64,000 nt of DNA from Mucilaginibacter polytrichastri (GCF_001911425.1 NZ_MPPL01000001.1:5396094-5460093); one strand, 5' to 3'. Positions 43,863 through 53,096 are shown, counted from the first letter of the stretch. Notes: generated from the letters alone by a model not told the origin. Translations and numbers: made by a program.

Positions 43863-45053
43863 CTACAAAACCCTGCACAGCAGCCCCTTCAAATACTCTC
43901 CCTCCGGAAAAGAAGCCCTAACGGGGTGGTCTTCGGGCTGGCAAAACTGGTGGATAAACTGTACTTCCTTGCCAGCATCTAAAGCGGCCCAGGCAAGCAC
44001 CTGTTTAAAGTTATCGATATCCATAGCACCCGAGCAGGAGTAGGTAGCCAGCAGGCCGCCTTTATTCAATAGCAGCATGGCAATGCGGTTCAAGTCTTTG
44101 TAGGCACGTGCGGCGCGGTCGAGCGCAGAGCGCGATGGCGCATATTTGGGTGGATCGAGCACGATCAGGTCGAACGTTTCGCCTTCTTCTTTGAATTTAC
44201 GTAGTTGTTTGTTTACGTCAGATTGAAAGGTTCTAATCAGATCGGCATTTAAGCCGTTCAGTTCAATATTTTGTTTCAGCGTCTCTATCGCCAATGCCGA
44301 ACTATCTACACTGGTAACAGATGCTGCACCATTTTTTAAGCTGTTGAGGGTGAAGCCGCCGGTATAGCAAAAGCAATCCAATACTTTTTTGCCTTTAGCA
44401 TGGGCAGCTACGAGGTGACGGTTATCGCGCTGATCGCAATAGAAGCCTGACTTCTGGCCTTCGGCAATGTTGATACCGTAAACTACATTGTTCTCTTTTA
44501 CTTCCACAATTTCGGGTGGATGGTTGCCGGCCAGTACGCCTCCGTTAGATGCGCCAAGCCCCTCATGTTCGCGCGATGATGCATCACTTTTATCGAAGAT
44601 GCCTTTAGGCTTCAACAGCTTCTCCAACTCATCAATAATAACAGCTTTATTGTTTTCTATACCCGATGTCAGGATCTGTAAAGAAAGATAATCAGCGTAT
44701 TTATCAACAATTAATCCCGGCAGGTAATCTGCCTCGCTAAAAATCAAGCGGCAGGTATTGGTACTGCCATCAGCCAATAATTCGGCACGGCTCGCTACTG
44801 CAACCGCCACTTTCTTGCGGAACCAGTCGCCATCAATAGCCACATCCTCGTTCCACTCCAGCAGGCGCAGCGCCACGCGCGATTGATCGTTGTAAAAGCC
44901 GTAAGCCATAAACTTACCATCCGTACTCAGCAGGCGCACCACATCGCCATTGGCCGGCTTGCCCTTCACCTTATCTATTGCGCCCGAGAACAACCATGGG
45001 TGCCTTTGCATTACCGCTTTTTCTTTCCCTTTTTTAAGGATCACATCAATCAT
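43863..45053 (-). CDS. RlmI-like class I SAM-dependent rRNA methyltransferase
   Basis: A 396-residue protein with N-terminal PUA domain (AVMQRHPWLFSGAIDKVKGKPANGDVV) and a Rossmann methyltransferase domain. Motif I is VLDCFCYTGGFTLNSL, followed by VTSVDSSALAIE and the catalytic LDPPKYAPSR segment (DPP motif of 5-methylcytosine-type enzymes). GQKSGFYCDQRDNR is also diagnostic of the RlmI/RlmK family. The ATG at 45053 was chosen; a possible start 39 bases upstream extends into the divergent gene's leader. It likely makes m5C in 23S rRNA. Confidence 0.92.
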   Translation of the reverse strand: MIDVILKKGKEKAVMQRHPWLFSGAIDKVKGKPANGDVVRLLSTDGKFMAYGFYNDQSRVALRLLEWNEDVAIDGDWFRKKVAVAVASRAELLADGSTNTCRLIFSEADYLPGLIVDKYADYLSLQILTSGIENNKAVIIDELEKLLKPKGIFDKSDASSREHEGLGASNGGVLAGNHPPEIVEVKENNVVYGINIAEGQKSGFYCDQRDNRHLVAAHAKGKKVLDCFCYTGGFTLNSLKNGAASVTSVDSSALAIETLKQNIELNGLNADLIRTFQSDVNKQLRKFKEEGETFDLIVLDPPKYAPSRSALDRAARAYKDLNRIAMLLLNKGGLLATYSCSGAMDIDNFKQVLAWAALDAGKEVQFIHQFCQPEDHPVRASFPEGEYLKGLLCRVL

Positions 45054-45138
45054 GGTGCAAAGATAAGATTTGGTTGGCAGTTGTCGGTGCAATGATTTTC
45101 ATCGTGGAGATTTATATATTTATCGAAAATCTTTCACA

Positions 45139-45816
45139 ATGTATAACTATCATATAAAACCCTTTATACTTTTAGCCTTTACAGTATTCATTTTACTTTC
45201 TTCGTTTAATTCGAATAAGTCGATACAAGATGATAAAGTGAGTGTCTTTTGGAAGTGGTTTAGTAATCATAAAACAGAATTTGAATATCTCGATGATAAA
45301 AATCGTGATCAAAAATTGGATTTAATTTTAGAACATCTACATCCAATAAGTGAAGGTTTAGCCGTTGAGGTATCTGACGAATATAAAGGAGTTAGAGATA
45401 TTTTGATCTCTGCGAATGGAGATAAAAACAATTTTTCTGCTGTTAAAAACATCGTGAATAGTGCACCGCTAATAAAAGGATGGACGGTTACTGCATTTCG
45501 ACAGAGAGCTAATAAAAATTTTACTTTAAAGTATCAGGATATTTATTTCAGGCCTTCACAAATGTTTTTTTATCCCATAATAAAAAATGACAGCTTAGAC
45601 CTAATCATTTATGTTAAAGGTCTCAAAAGCCATGATAGCGATAAAGTCAATTATTATGGATTAATTGCGATGGATAACGTTTTGGGTGAATATGATAGCG
45701 TAACTAAAGTCCGGTATTATGATTTTGAAGATTTGGGAAATAATAAGGATAGGAACCTAAAGCCTGTTACCAATTTGCCTAAGTTCATAGATAGCCTTTA
45801 TAAAATAAAGCATTAA
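45139..45816 (+). CDS. Hypothetical exported protein, AT-rich
   Basis: A 225-residue protein with an N-terminal hydrophobic signal (PFILLAFTVFILLSSFNSN) and a mixed alpha/beta body without recognised motifs (VSVFWKWFSNHKTEFEYL near the start, FYPIIKNDSLDLIIYVKG in the middle). Codon use is noticeably more AT-rich than in neighbouring genes, with many AAT, AAA and TTT codons, which may point to transfer. The ATG at 45139 was chosen. Related proteins with a FWKWF segment may occur in other Bacteroidota; I recall none with a known role. Confidence 0.7.
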   Translation: MYNYHIKPFILLAFTVFILLSSFNSNKSIQDDKVSVFWKWFSNHKTEFEYLDDKNRDQKLDLILEHLHPISEGLAVEVSDEYKGVRDILISANGDKNNFSAVKNIVNSAPLIKGWTVTAFRQRANKNFTLKYQDIYFRPSQMFFYPIIKNDSLDLIIYVKGLKSHDSDKVNYYGLIAMDNVLGEYDSVTKVRYYDFEDLGNNKDRNLKPVTNLPKFIDSLYKIKH

Positions 45817-45863
45817 TTTAAAACCCTCTAAAAAGAAGAGAATATAAGATTTGATGGTTTTAT

Positions 45864-45945
45864 CTGTTGTCCGTACCCATCGACGGCAAGATTTTCCATG
45901 AATTTTCCTGACAACAGACAACTGATAACCGACAACTGAAGTATC
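45864..45945. repeat. Short-period GACAAC repeat with inverted CTGTTGTC
   Basis: CTGTTGTC at 45864-45871 faces GACAACAG at 45910-45917, followed by GACAACTGATAACCGACAACTG. The words recur at roughly 10-11-base intervals. It lies just upstream of csaA. Confidence 0.6.
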
Positions 45946-45954
45946 TTTGCCCTC

Positions 45955-46290
45955 ATGGAACCCATCACCTGGAACGATTTTGAGAAGGTAGCCCTGCATG
46001 CCGGCACTATATTGGAAGCGGTTGATTATCCCGAGGCCCGCAAACCTGCCTATAAGGTAAGGGTTGATTTTGGCGAGCACGGCATTAAATGGTCGAGTGC
46101 ACAGATCACCAAGCATTATACGAAGGAAGAATTGGTTGGTCGGCAGATTTTGGGCGTAATTAACTTTCCGAAGAAACAAATTGGTAAATTTATGTCGGAA
46201 TTTTTAGTGACAGGATTGGCTGACGAGAATGGCGACATTGTACTAACTGCAATTGAACGCCCGGTACCCAACGGAAGCAAACTAATATAA
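45955..46290 (+). CDS. csaA: CsaA-type tRNA-binding protein
   Basis: A 111-residue single tRNA-binding (OB-fold) domain protein. The characteristic order is AGTILEAVDYPEARKPAYKVRVDFG, SSAQITKHY, GRQILGVINFPKKQIGKFMSEFLVTG and VLTAIERPVPNGSKL. CsaA is reported as an export chaperone-like, tRNA-binding protein. It is immediately followed by an SdpI-family gene with no gap, then tadA, so all three form one operon. Confidence 0.92.
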   Translation: MEPITWNDFEKVALHAGTILEAVDYPEARKPAYKVRVDFGEHGIKWSSAQITKHYTKEELVGRQILGVINFPKKQIGKFMSEFLVTGLADENGDIVLTAIERPVPNGSKLI

Positions 46291-46665
46291 ATGATAAACT
46301 GGGTTTCTGGTCCGCAATTCATTGGCGTTATTATGCTGCTGAACGGGCTTATACAAAGAACATTTCCACCTAAATATATTAACGGCTGGTATGGCTACCG
46401 TACTAATACTTCTATGCAAAATCAGCAAACCTGGGACGAAGGCAATATCTACAGCACCAAATTATGGGTCAAAATCGGGTTTTTATTTGTATTGATCGGT
46501 ATGGCCTTATCTTTGGTATTGCATTTATTGGGTACAACCGAAAAACTAATGAACATGATTCAAGCGTTCAGTACGCTGGCGGCAGGGCTTGCTATGGCCA
46601 TCATTATGCATTACTTTACCGAAAAGCACTTAAAGAAGATGTTTGGTACTAAACAGAACTTATGA
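46291..46665 (+). CDS. SdpI family membrane protein
   Basis: A 124-residue membrane protein with three hydrophobic segments and the SdpI-family motif INGWYGYRTNTSMQNQQTWDEGN. SdpI is an immunity protein/signal receptor in Bacillus, but in Bacteroidota no SdpC-like toxin is known nearby and the role is unclear. It starts directly at the csaA stop and overlaps the tadA start by four bases. Confidence 0.85.
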   Translation: MINWVSGPQFIGVIMLLNGLIQRTFPPKYINGWYGYRTNTSMQNQQTWDEGNIYSTKLWVKIGFLFVLIGMALSLVLHLLGTTEKLMNMIQAFSTLAAGLAMAIIMHYFTEKHLKKMFGTKQNL

Positions 46666-47138
46666 GGTATATCAACTTTGAGGGTGAAGCCACGATTTCG
46701 CCCGACGACTTTTTTATGAACGAGGCCCTGCGCGAAGCCAAATTTGCACTGGCTGCAGACGAGATCCCGATTGGTGCCATTGTGGTTTGCAAAGGGCAAA
46801 TCATTGGCCGGGGGCATAACCTTACCCAGCGGCTCAATGATGTTTCGGCACATGCAGAAATGCAGGCGCTTACGGCTGCTACCAACTATATCGGCGGTAA
46901 ATACCTACCGGACTGTACCCTTTATGTAACCATGGAGCCTTGCGTAATGTGCGCGGGCGCGTCATATTGGTTCCAGGTGGGGCGTATTGTGTTTGGCGCT
47001 TATGATGCTAAATTGGGTTTTGGCCGTTTAAATCAGAAAATAACCCACCCCAAAACTTTAATTACCGGCGGAATACTTGAAAACGAGTGCGGCCAGCTGG
47101 TAAAAGACTTCTTTAAAAGCCGCAGGCAGAAAACTTGA
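46662..47138 (+). CDS. tadA: Nucleoside deaminase, tRNA-adenosine deaminase type
   Basis: A 158-residue zinc deaminase. The catalytic HAEMQAL motif carries the zinc-ligand His and the proton-shuttle Glu, and PCVMCAGA supplies two Cys ligands. TadA converts adenosine-34 of tRNA(Arg) to inosine. The N-terminal MRYINFEGEATISPDDFF extension is a few residues longer than usual. The start overlaps the SdpI stop (ATGA-type overlap). Confidence 0.92.
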   Translation: MRYINFEGEATISPDDFFMNEALREAKFALAADEIPIGAIVVCKGQIIGRGHNLTQRLNDVSAHAEMQALTAATNYIGGKYLPDCTLYVTMEPCVMCAGASYWFQVGRIVFGAYDAKLGFGRLNQKITHPKTLITGGILENECGQLVKDFFKSRRQKT

Positions 47139-47170
47139 CATAAAGAGAACAAATATTAAACATTGGGCTT

Positions 47171-47178
47171 TATATTTG
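47171..47178 (+). promoter_or_regulatory. -7 box upstream of superoxide dismutase
   Basis: TATATTTG is a perfect TAnnTTTG and lies 33 bases before the ATG. No -33 element at a good distance. Confidence 0.55.
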
Positions 47179-47211
47179 TAACACATTCTTTTTAACCTTA
47201 AAAATACGATT

Positions 47212-47823
47212 ATGGCATTCGAACTACCGGCGCTATCATACGCAACCGACGCACTGGAACCACACATTGATAAATTGACTATGGAAATTCACCATGGCAA
47301 ACATCATCAGGCTTATGTTACCAATTTAAACAAAGCGCTTGAGGGCAAACCAGAAGCCAACAGTAATATTGAAGATATCATCAAAAATATTTCAAAATTT
47401 CCACCGGCAGTACGCAACAATGGTGGTGGTCATTTTAACCACACCATGTTTTGGACTTTGCTTTCACCAAGTGGTGGCGGCGAACCTACAGGCGCTTTGG
47501 CTGATGCTATTAAAAGCACTTTCGGCTCATTTGCCGATTTTAAAACTAAAGTGAGCGAAGCTGGTGCAACCCGTTTCGGTTCTGGCTGGGCATGGTTAAT
47601 TGTTACTCCGGATAAAAAATTGGCTGTAACTTCAACCCCTAACCAGGATAGCCCTTTAATGGACATCGCTGAAGTAAAAGGTACTCCAATTTTCGGTATC
47701 GATGTTTGGGAGCACGCTTACTACCTGAAATATCAGAACCGTCGTCCTGACTATCTTGCAGCCATCTGGAATGTAGTTAACTGGAACCATGTTGCTGAGC
47801 TTTATAAAAAAGCTACGGTCTAA
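47212..47823 (+). CDS. Superoxide dismutase [Fe/Mn]
   Basis: A 203-residue Fe/Mn superoxide dismutase. Metal ligands are H27 (EIHHGKHH), the His in GGGHFNHTMFW, and Asp and His in FGIDVWEHAYYL. It dismutates superoxide in the cytoplasm; no signal peptide is present. Whether it prefers Fe or Mn cannot be settled by eye. It has its own -7 box and is followed by a strong hairpin. Confidence 0.95.
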   Translation: MAFELPALSYATDALEPHIDKLTMEIHHGKHHQAYVTNLNKALEGKPEANSNIEDIIKNISKFPPAVRNNGGGHFNHTMFWTLLSPSGGGEPTGALADAIKSTFGSFADFKTKVSEAGATRFGSGWAWLIVTPDKKLAVTSTPNQDSPLMDIAEVKGTPIFGIDVWEHAYYLKYQNRRPDYLAAIWNVVNWNHVAELYKKATV

Positions 47824-47827
47824 TTGC

Positions 47828-47967
47828 TTCACCCAACCCTCTTAGGGGGAGAGGGCTTAGGCGCAAAATACAAGAACACCATTGCACACATTGCAATGGT
47901 GTTCTTGTTTAAAGTAAAAAGTAATTCATTTATAAAACAACATTCTCCCCCTTTAGGGGGTCGGGGG
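47828..47967. repeat. GGGGGAG repeat pair with 16-bp hairpin terminator between
   Basis: Left unit CACCCAACCCTCTTAGGGGG (47830-47849) and right unit CTCCCCCTTTAGGGGGTCGG (47944-47963). Between them, arms CAAGAACACCATTGCA and TGCAATGGTGTTCTTG (47871-47886 and 47892-47907) form a strong hairpin that probably ends the sod transcript. The same outer units recur inside radA. Confidence 0.75.
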
Positions 47968-47971
47968 CTCT

Positions 47972-48967
47972 ATGAAAGCAATAGTATTAGAAAGTGCCGA
48001 ACGGCCAATTGTATATAAAGAGATTGACAAGCCGATATTAGGCCCGGGCGAAGCATTGGTGCAGGTTAAGGCAGCGGCACTTAACCGCCGCGATTACTGG
48101 ATTACCATCGGTAAATATGCAGGCATCCAATATCCGTCTGTATTAGGGTCTGACGGTGCCGGTATTGTAGCCGAGGTGTATGACGAGGCCGACAAGCATT
48201 GGCTAAACCAGGAAGTGATCATTAATCCCGGTAAGGACTGGGGCGACCATCCCGAATTTCAGGGTAAAGATTTTAAGATCCTGGGTTTGCCTGAGCATGG
48301 TACCTTGGCCGAATATGTAAAAGTGAACGTTACCAAACTGCATCATAAGCCTGCTTACTTAAGCTGGGAGCAGGCGGCGGCTATACCTTTGGCAGGTTTA
48401 ACTGCATACAGGGCATTATTTACCAAAGCCAGGGCCAAGGCCGGCGATAAGGTTTTAGTGGTTGGTGTGGGCTCTGGCACGGGTAGCTTTGCATTGCAAT
48501 GGGCTGTAGCAGCAGGTTGCAAAGTATTTGTAACATCTGGCAGTGGCGAAAAAATTGAACGGGCCAGGCATTTGGGCGCATCTGCCGGGGTAAACTACAA
48601 GGCGCAAGACTGGGCCGAAGAATTAAAACATATGGCAGGCGGCTTCGATATTGTAATTGACAGCGCTCTTGGAAGTGATTTTAATAAGGTGATAGATTTG
48701 TGTAATCCGGGTGCGCGTGTGGTGTTTTTTGGTGGCACAGCGGGTAATATTCCCGAGCTTAATGCCCGGCCGTTATTTTGGAAACAGATTCAGTTACTGG
48801 GTACCACAATGGGGACAGACGAGGAATTTGCTGCCATGTTGAAATTTGTAACCGACCACCATATTGTACCTGTTGTAGATGAGGTATTTACCCTGGCTGA
48901 TGCCGAAAAGGCTTTTGGTAAAATGGAATATGCAGCCCAATTTGGCAAGCTAGTATTGACCAACTAA
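47972..48967 (+). CDS. Zinc-type alcohol dehydrogenase family protein/quinone oxidoreductase
   Basis: A 331-residue MDR-superfamily oxidoreductase. The GroES-like N-terminus has AALNRRDYWITIGKY and LGSDGAGIVAEV; the NAD(P)-binding region is VLVVGVGSGTGSFALQWAVAAG. The cysteines of the structural zinc site are missing. It stops next to the ferredoxin reductase gene, whose ATG follows directly, so both are likely cotranscribed. Substrate is unknown. Confidence 0.88.
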   Translation: MKAIVLESAERPIVYKEIDKPILGPGEALVQVKAAALNRRDYWITIGKYAGIQYPSVLGSDGAGIVAEVYDEADKHWLNQEVIINPGKDWGDHPEFQGKDFKILGLPEHGTLAEYVKVNVTKLHHKPAYLSWEQAAAIPLAGLTAYRALFTKARAKAGDKVLVVGVGSGTGSFALQWAVAAGCKVFVTSGSGEKIERARHLGASAGVNYKAQDWAEELKHMAGGFDIVIDSALGSDFNKVIDLCNPGARVVFFGGTAGNIPELNARPLFWKQIQLLGTTMGTDEEFAAMLKFVTDHHIVPVVDEVFTLADAEKAFGKMEYAAQFGKLVLTN

Positions 48968-49987
48968 ATGAATACCATCCAGCTAATTGTAGACAGTATA
49001 AAACAGGAAACCAGCGATACGGCCACCTTTTATCTTCGCCCGGCAAACGGTCAGCAGGTACATTACGAGGCCGGCCAGTTTATTACGCTAATATTTACCC
49101 ACCACGACGAAGAAATTACACGGTCATATTCCTTAAGTTCTTCGCCGGATGAGGAGCTGTTATCCATCACCATTAAACGGATCTCTAACGGGGAGATTTC
49201 CCGTTTTATGCTTTCGCATACCAAACCGGGCGATGAGTTAACTGCCATACAACCCGCCGGGCGGTTTATACTTCCTGAAAGTGGAAGCCATCGCCGATTA
49301 ATTTACTTCGCCGCAGGTAGCGGTATTGTGCCTGTTTTTGCCCAACTGAAGCATGCTTTGTTAAGGGGCTTAGATCTGCAAATGGTGCTCATTTACAGCA
49401 GCCAGTCTAATAACGATATTATTTTTAAGCCGCAGCTTGATGAATTGGCAGCCGCCCATCCCGGCAAGTTTTTGGTTAAGTATCTCATTAGCGATGAAGC
49501 CAACCGGCTCAATAATTTAATGCTCGAAAAACTGGTTAAGCAGTTAACTAATCAGCATTACCACGATACGCTGTTTTATATCTGTGGGCCGTTCCCTTAT
49601 ATGCGGATGGTGCAGTTTGCGCTGCATTACATGGGCGTACAGTCGGCCAATATCCGGAAGGAAAACTTTGTGCTCGAAACCATCCCGGTAATCAGTAATA
49701 TCACCAACTTCCCACCCCGTAAAATCAGGATCTTCTTTAAAAACGAATGGCATGATCTGGTAGCCGGCGAAAACCAGTCGATACTGCAAGCGGCTTTGCA
49801 AAACAATATCCCATTACCTTACAGTTGCCGCAGTGGCGCATGCTCGGCCTGCTTTGCCAAATGCACCAGCGGTAAAGTTGAAGTAGTAAGTAATGAAGTG
49901 CTAACACCCGAAGATTTGAAAAACGGCTATGTATTAACCTGTACCGGGCATGCGTTGACTGATGATGTGGTAATTGAATTTAGATAG
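48968..49987 (+). CDS. Ferredoxin-fused flavodoxin/ferredoxin reductase (PaaE-like)
   Basis: A 339-residue protein. An FAD domain with the RSYSLSS motif (TRSYSLSSSPD) comes first, an NAD(P)-binding domain (FAAGSGIVPVFAQLKHAL) next, and a C-terminal 2Fe-2S plant-type ferredoxin domain with CRSGACSACFAKC and a distant Cys in VLTCTGHA. This fits PaaE-type reductases, which feed electrons to oxygenases. No oxygenase lies nearby. It starts immediately after the oxidoreductase stop codon. Confidence 0.92.
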   Translation: MNTIQLIVDSIKQETSDTATFYLRPANGQQVHYEAGQFITLIFTHHDEEITRSYSLSSSPDEELLSITIKRISNGEISRFMLSHTKPGDELTAIQPAGRFILPESGSHRRLIYFAAGSGIVPVFAQLKHALLRGLDLQMVLIYSSQSNNDIIFKPQLDELAAAHPGKFLVKYLISDEANRLNNLMLEKLVKQLTNQHYHDTLFYICGPFPYMRMVQFALHYMGVQSANIRKENFVLETIPVISNITNFPPRKIRIFFKNEWHDLVAGENQSILQAALQNNIPLPYSCRSGACSACFAKCTSGKVEVVSNEVLTPEDLKNGYVLTCTGHALTDDVVIEFR

Positions 49988-50144
49988 ATAAAATTACTTT
50001 CTCGTTCAACACCAAATCCGCCACTTGAAATATCGCACGTGTTTTAAACGCGCTTAAGTATAAAATTACCAAATCTGCCACTAAAAAGCTAATTATATTA
50101 GCAATTATTCTTATCTTTAAATCGACAAATTACCAATCAAGATT

Positions 50145-51614
50145 TTGGCTAAAATTAAAACATCCTACTTCTGCCAGAGCTGCGGCTACGAATCGGCCAA
50201 ATGGCTGGGCAAGTGCCCGTCGTGCCAGCAATGGAATACTTTTGTTGAAGAAATTATAGAGAAGCCCAATGCTGCTGTACCCGATTGGAAAAATACCGGA
50301 TCTACCACCCAGCAACGTGCCAACAAGGCCGTAGCCGTACATGATATTACCGTGCATGAGGAGCTACGCTACGTTACCCCTGACGGCGAATTTAACCGCG
50401 TATTAGGTGGGGGCATTGTAGCAGGCTCATTAATACTGATTGGCGGCGAGCCCGGCATCGGTAAATCTACCCTGATGCTGCAGCTGGCACTTAATATGCC
50501 CAAACTTAAAGTGCTCTATGTATCGGGCGAGGAAAGCGAGAAGCAGATTAAGATGCGGGCTGAACGGTTGGCTACTGCCCCGCAACCCTCTAAAGGCGGA
50601 GCTAATGATGCAGATCCAACTTCTGCGCCACCTTTAGGGAGTGGGGGGGCTGGATGCTTCATCCTTACCGAAACTTCCACCCAAAATATATTTAAACAGA
50701 TAGAACAGTTGGAACCACAGTTGGTGGTTATTGATTCGATCCAAACCTTGCATTCGTCGCATATTGAATCTACGCCGGGCAGCGTGTCGCAGGTTAGGGA
50801 GTGTACCGCCGAGCTGCTGCGCTTTGCTAAAGAGAGCGGTACGCCGGTAATTTTGATCGGCCATATTACCAAAGATGGTATGATAGCCGGCCCGAAGATA
50901 CTGGAGCATATGGTGGATACCGTGCTGCAGTTTGAGGGCGACCGCCATCACGTTTACCGTATTTTAAGGGCTGTGAAAAACCGTTTCGGTTCGGCATCAG
51001 AATTGGGTATTTACGAAATGCTGGGCGTTGGTTTACGCGAGGTATCTAACCCATCAGAAATTTTATTGTCGCAACGCGATGAGCCGTTGAGCGGGATCAC
51101 AATTTCGGCCACGCTGGAAGGGTTACGGCCCATGCTTATCGAGACGCAGGCCCTGGTGAGCACTTCGCCGTATGGCACGCCTCAGCGCTCGGCTACGGGC
51201 TTCGATACCCGCCGTATGAATATGTTGCTTGCCGTATTAGAAAAGCGCTGTGGCTTCAGATTGGGTGCTAAAGATGTGTTTCTGAATATTACCGGGGGCA
51301 TCCGGGTAGAAGACCCTGCGATTGACCTTGGTTTGGCGGCTGCTATTATATCTTCGCATGAGGATATGCCTATCCCCTTTAAAACCTGTTTTGCAGGAGA
51401 ACTTGGATTGTCTGGCGAGATCCGCGCTGTTAACCGGGTTGAACAGCGGATTGCAGAGGCTCAAAAATTAGGTTTCGAACGGATCTTTATATCCAAATAT
51501 AACCTGCCATCGGCCAAGCAGGATAAGCATCAACGGATAGACTTGTCGAGGTACACGATAGAGATTATCCCTGTGGCCAGTATCGAAGAGGTTTTTAGCC
51601 TGTTATTTGGATAG
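50145..51614 (+). CDS. radA: DNA repair protein RadA with in-frame repeat insertion
   Basis: A 489-residue RadA, about 30 longer than usual. The N-terminal zinc finger (FCQSCGYES..GKCPSCQQWNT), Walker A (GGEPGIGKST), the KNRFGS motif and the C-terminal Lon-like domain are all present. RadA promotes branch migration in recombination. Residues about 145-170 (PQPSKGGANDADPTSAPPLG region) form an extra segment between MRAERL and CFILTETS where relatives have only a few residues. Its DNA (50578-50655) has the same ends as the intergenic repeat at 47828-47967. Start codon is TTG. Confidence 0.95.
   Translation: MAKIKTSYFCQSCGYESAKWLGKCPSCQQWNTFVEEIIEKPNAAVPDWKNTGSTTQQRANKAVAVHDITVHEELRYVTPDGEFNRVLGGGIVAGSLILIGGEPGIGKSTLMLQLALNMPKLKVLYVSGEESEKQIKMRAERLATAPQPSKGGANDADPTSAPPLGSGGAGCFILTETSTQNIFKQIEQLEPQLVVIDSIQTLHSSHIESTPGSVSQVRECTAELLRFAKESGTPVILIGHITKDGMIAGPKILEHMVDTVLQFEGDRHHVYRILRAVKNRFGSASELGIYEMLGVGLREVSNPSEILLSQRDEPLSGITISATLEGLRPMLIETQALVSTSPYGTPQRSATGFDTRRMNMLLAVLEKRCGFRLGAKDVFLNITGGIRVEDPAIDLGLAAAIISSHEDMPIPFKTCFAGELGLSGEIRAVNRVEQRIAEAQKLGFERIFISKYNLPSAKQDKHQRIDLSRYTIEIIPVASIEEVFSLLFG
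50578..50655. repeat. Repeat element inserted within radA coding sequence
   Basis: Ends CCCCGCAACCCTCTAAAGGC and GCGCCACCTTTAGGGAGTGG are imperfectly complementary and match the outer units at 47828-47967. The insert keeps the reading frame open. Confidence 0.75.
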
Positions 51615-51660
51615 ATGTAAACGAGGAAAAATAACCTGGATAGAAATTTATTATAAAATA

Positions 51661-51695
51661 AAAGAGCCTTTCTGCATAAAACAGAAAGGCTCTTT
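51661..51695. terminator. Bidirectional terminator hairpin
   Basis: Arms AAAGAGCCTTTCTG and CAGAAAGGCTCTTT around CATAAAA, located between the convergent radA and NHL genes. Confidence 0.85.
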
Positions 51696-51716
51696 CAATA
51701 TCGTGTTACTGTAAAT

Positions 51717-53096
51717 TTAGTTAGTCACAACTACTTTACGGATGCGGTTATTACCTGCATCTGCTATAAAAATACTACCACCAAAAACGGCAATACCGTT
51801 GGGCGAGCTAAACTGCGCTGCTGTGTTTACCCCATCGGCGTAGCCATAAGTACCAGAGGTGCCAGCCAGATCATAGAGAATACTGGTTGCAGAATTATAT
51901 TTAAGCACACGGCCGGTAACATCTGTAATATACAGATTGTCGCTGCTGTCAAAAGCTATGGCGATAGGGTTACCAACCAGGGTTGTTTGTACAGAGTTGC
52001 CAATAAAAGTTTTAACTGTACCATCTGTAGTAATTTTACGGATAGCGTGATTAAGGTTATCAGCCACATATAAATTGCCTTTCGAGTCGAAAGCCAAACC
52101 GCTGGGTTTGCTAAATGTAGCATAAGCACTGGTAGAGTCAACCTGGCTATTGGTATAGCCGCTTCCGGTAAAAGTACTTACCACACCAGCCGGTGTAATT
52201 AAACGGATACGATTGTTGCCGGCATCGGCAACCAGAATGTTGCCACTAGCCTTGCTAACTGCAATGCCTTGCGGGTTATTAAAGGCAGCCTTAAGGGCAG
52301 TTGCAGAGTTAACATAACCTGGTGCGCCAATACCGGCAAGGGTAGTTGCGGTACCATCGGGTGTTATTTTGATAATTAAATTACTACCCTGGTCGGTAAC
52401 ATATAAGTTGCCGGTTGCCGAGTCGTAGGCAATAGCATTGGGGCTATAGAATGCCGCTGTAGTAGCAGAACCATCTGCATGGCCGTTAACACCGCTACCG
52501 CAAAAGGTAGTTACTACCCCCGCTTGGGTAACTTTACGTATAACGTGGTTAAACTGATCTGCTATATAAAGGTTGCCCTGCGCATCTGCCGCCATACCAA
52601 GCGGGGTGTAAAATTGTGCGCCTGTGCCAGTGCTGTTTACTAAACCGCCTGCACCGTTACCTGCAAAAGTGCTTACAACAGCGGTGGTAGCATTGGCTGT
52701 TGTGGTGGTTGTAAATTTAATAACACCCCCATAACCTGTACCTGCAGTACTTGTAGCATAAGCGCGTACATAATAGGTTGCACCGGATGTTAAGCCGGTT
52801 AAATCGCTCGAAAAACTTGAAACAATGGTAGTAATTGTTGTATGACTGTCGGAAACAGTGGGTGTTTGTGATGTTGTGCTGTAGCAAACGCCAATGGCAG
52901 TTACGGTAGCAGAACCCGAAGCAGTAACGCTACCGCCACTTGTGGCAGAGGTTGGTGTTACACCTGCAATAACGCTGTTAGTTAAAACAGTGGGCACAGT
53001 TGTAGTATTAGAATCTTTACTGCAACTAAACTGAAATAATACAACGAAAATAAAGGCTGTTGTTAACGTAATCCTTACGAGTAGATTTTTCTTCAC
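51717..53096 (-). CDS. NHL-repeat beta-propeller lipoprotein
   Basis: A 459-residue lipoprotein with lipobox FSC near residue 25. An IPT/fibronectin-like domain at about residues 45-130 (GLTSGATYYVRAYATSTAGTGYG) precedes an NHL propeller. At least five repeats of the form PxGIAxDxxGNLYIADxxNHxIRKIT are seen, for example LGMAADAQGNLYIADQFNHVIRKVT. Such proteins bind ligands or sit on the cell surface; the ligand is unknown. The start is GTG at 53096. It is convergent with radA across a hairpin. Confidence 0.88.
   Translation of the reverse strand: MKKNLLVRITLTTAFIFVVLFQFSCSKDSNTTTVPTVLTNSVIAGVTPTSATSGGSVTASGSATVTAIGVCYSTTSQTPTVSDSHTTITTIVSSFSSDLTGLTSGATYYVRAYATSTAGTGYGGVIKFTTTTTANATTAVVSTFAGNGAGGLVNSTGTGAQFYTPLGMAADAQGNLYIADQFNHVIRKVTQAGVVTTFCGSGVNGHADGSATTAAFYSPNAIAYDSATGNLYVTDQGSNLIIKITPDGTATTLAGIGAPGYVNSATALKAAFNNPQGIAVSKASGNILVADAGNNRIRLITPAGVVSTFTGSGYTNSQVDSTSAYATFSKPSGLAFDSKGNLYVADNLNHAIRKITTDGTVKTFIGNSVQTTLVGNPIAIAFDSSDNLYITDVTGRVLKYNSATSILYDLAGTSGTYGYADGVNTAAQFSSPNGIAVFGGSIFIADAGNNRIRKVVVTN

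Noticed and set aside
43705..44043. A 112-codon plus-strand frame
   Set aside because: It covers intergenic repeats and the antisense of the methyltransferase gene end.
47824..48018. A 64-codon plus-strand frame after superoxide dismutase
   Set aside because: It is made of the repeat units and the terminator hairpin and runs into the next gene in another frame.
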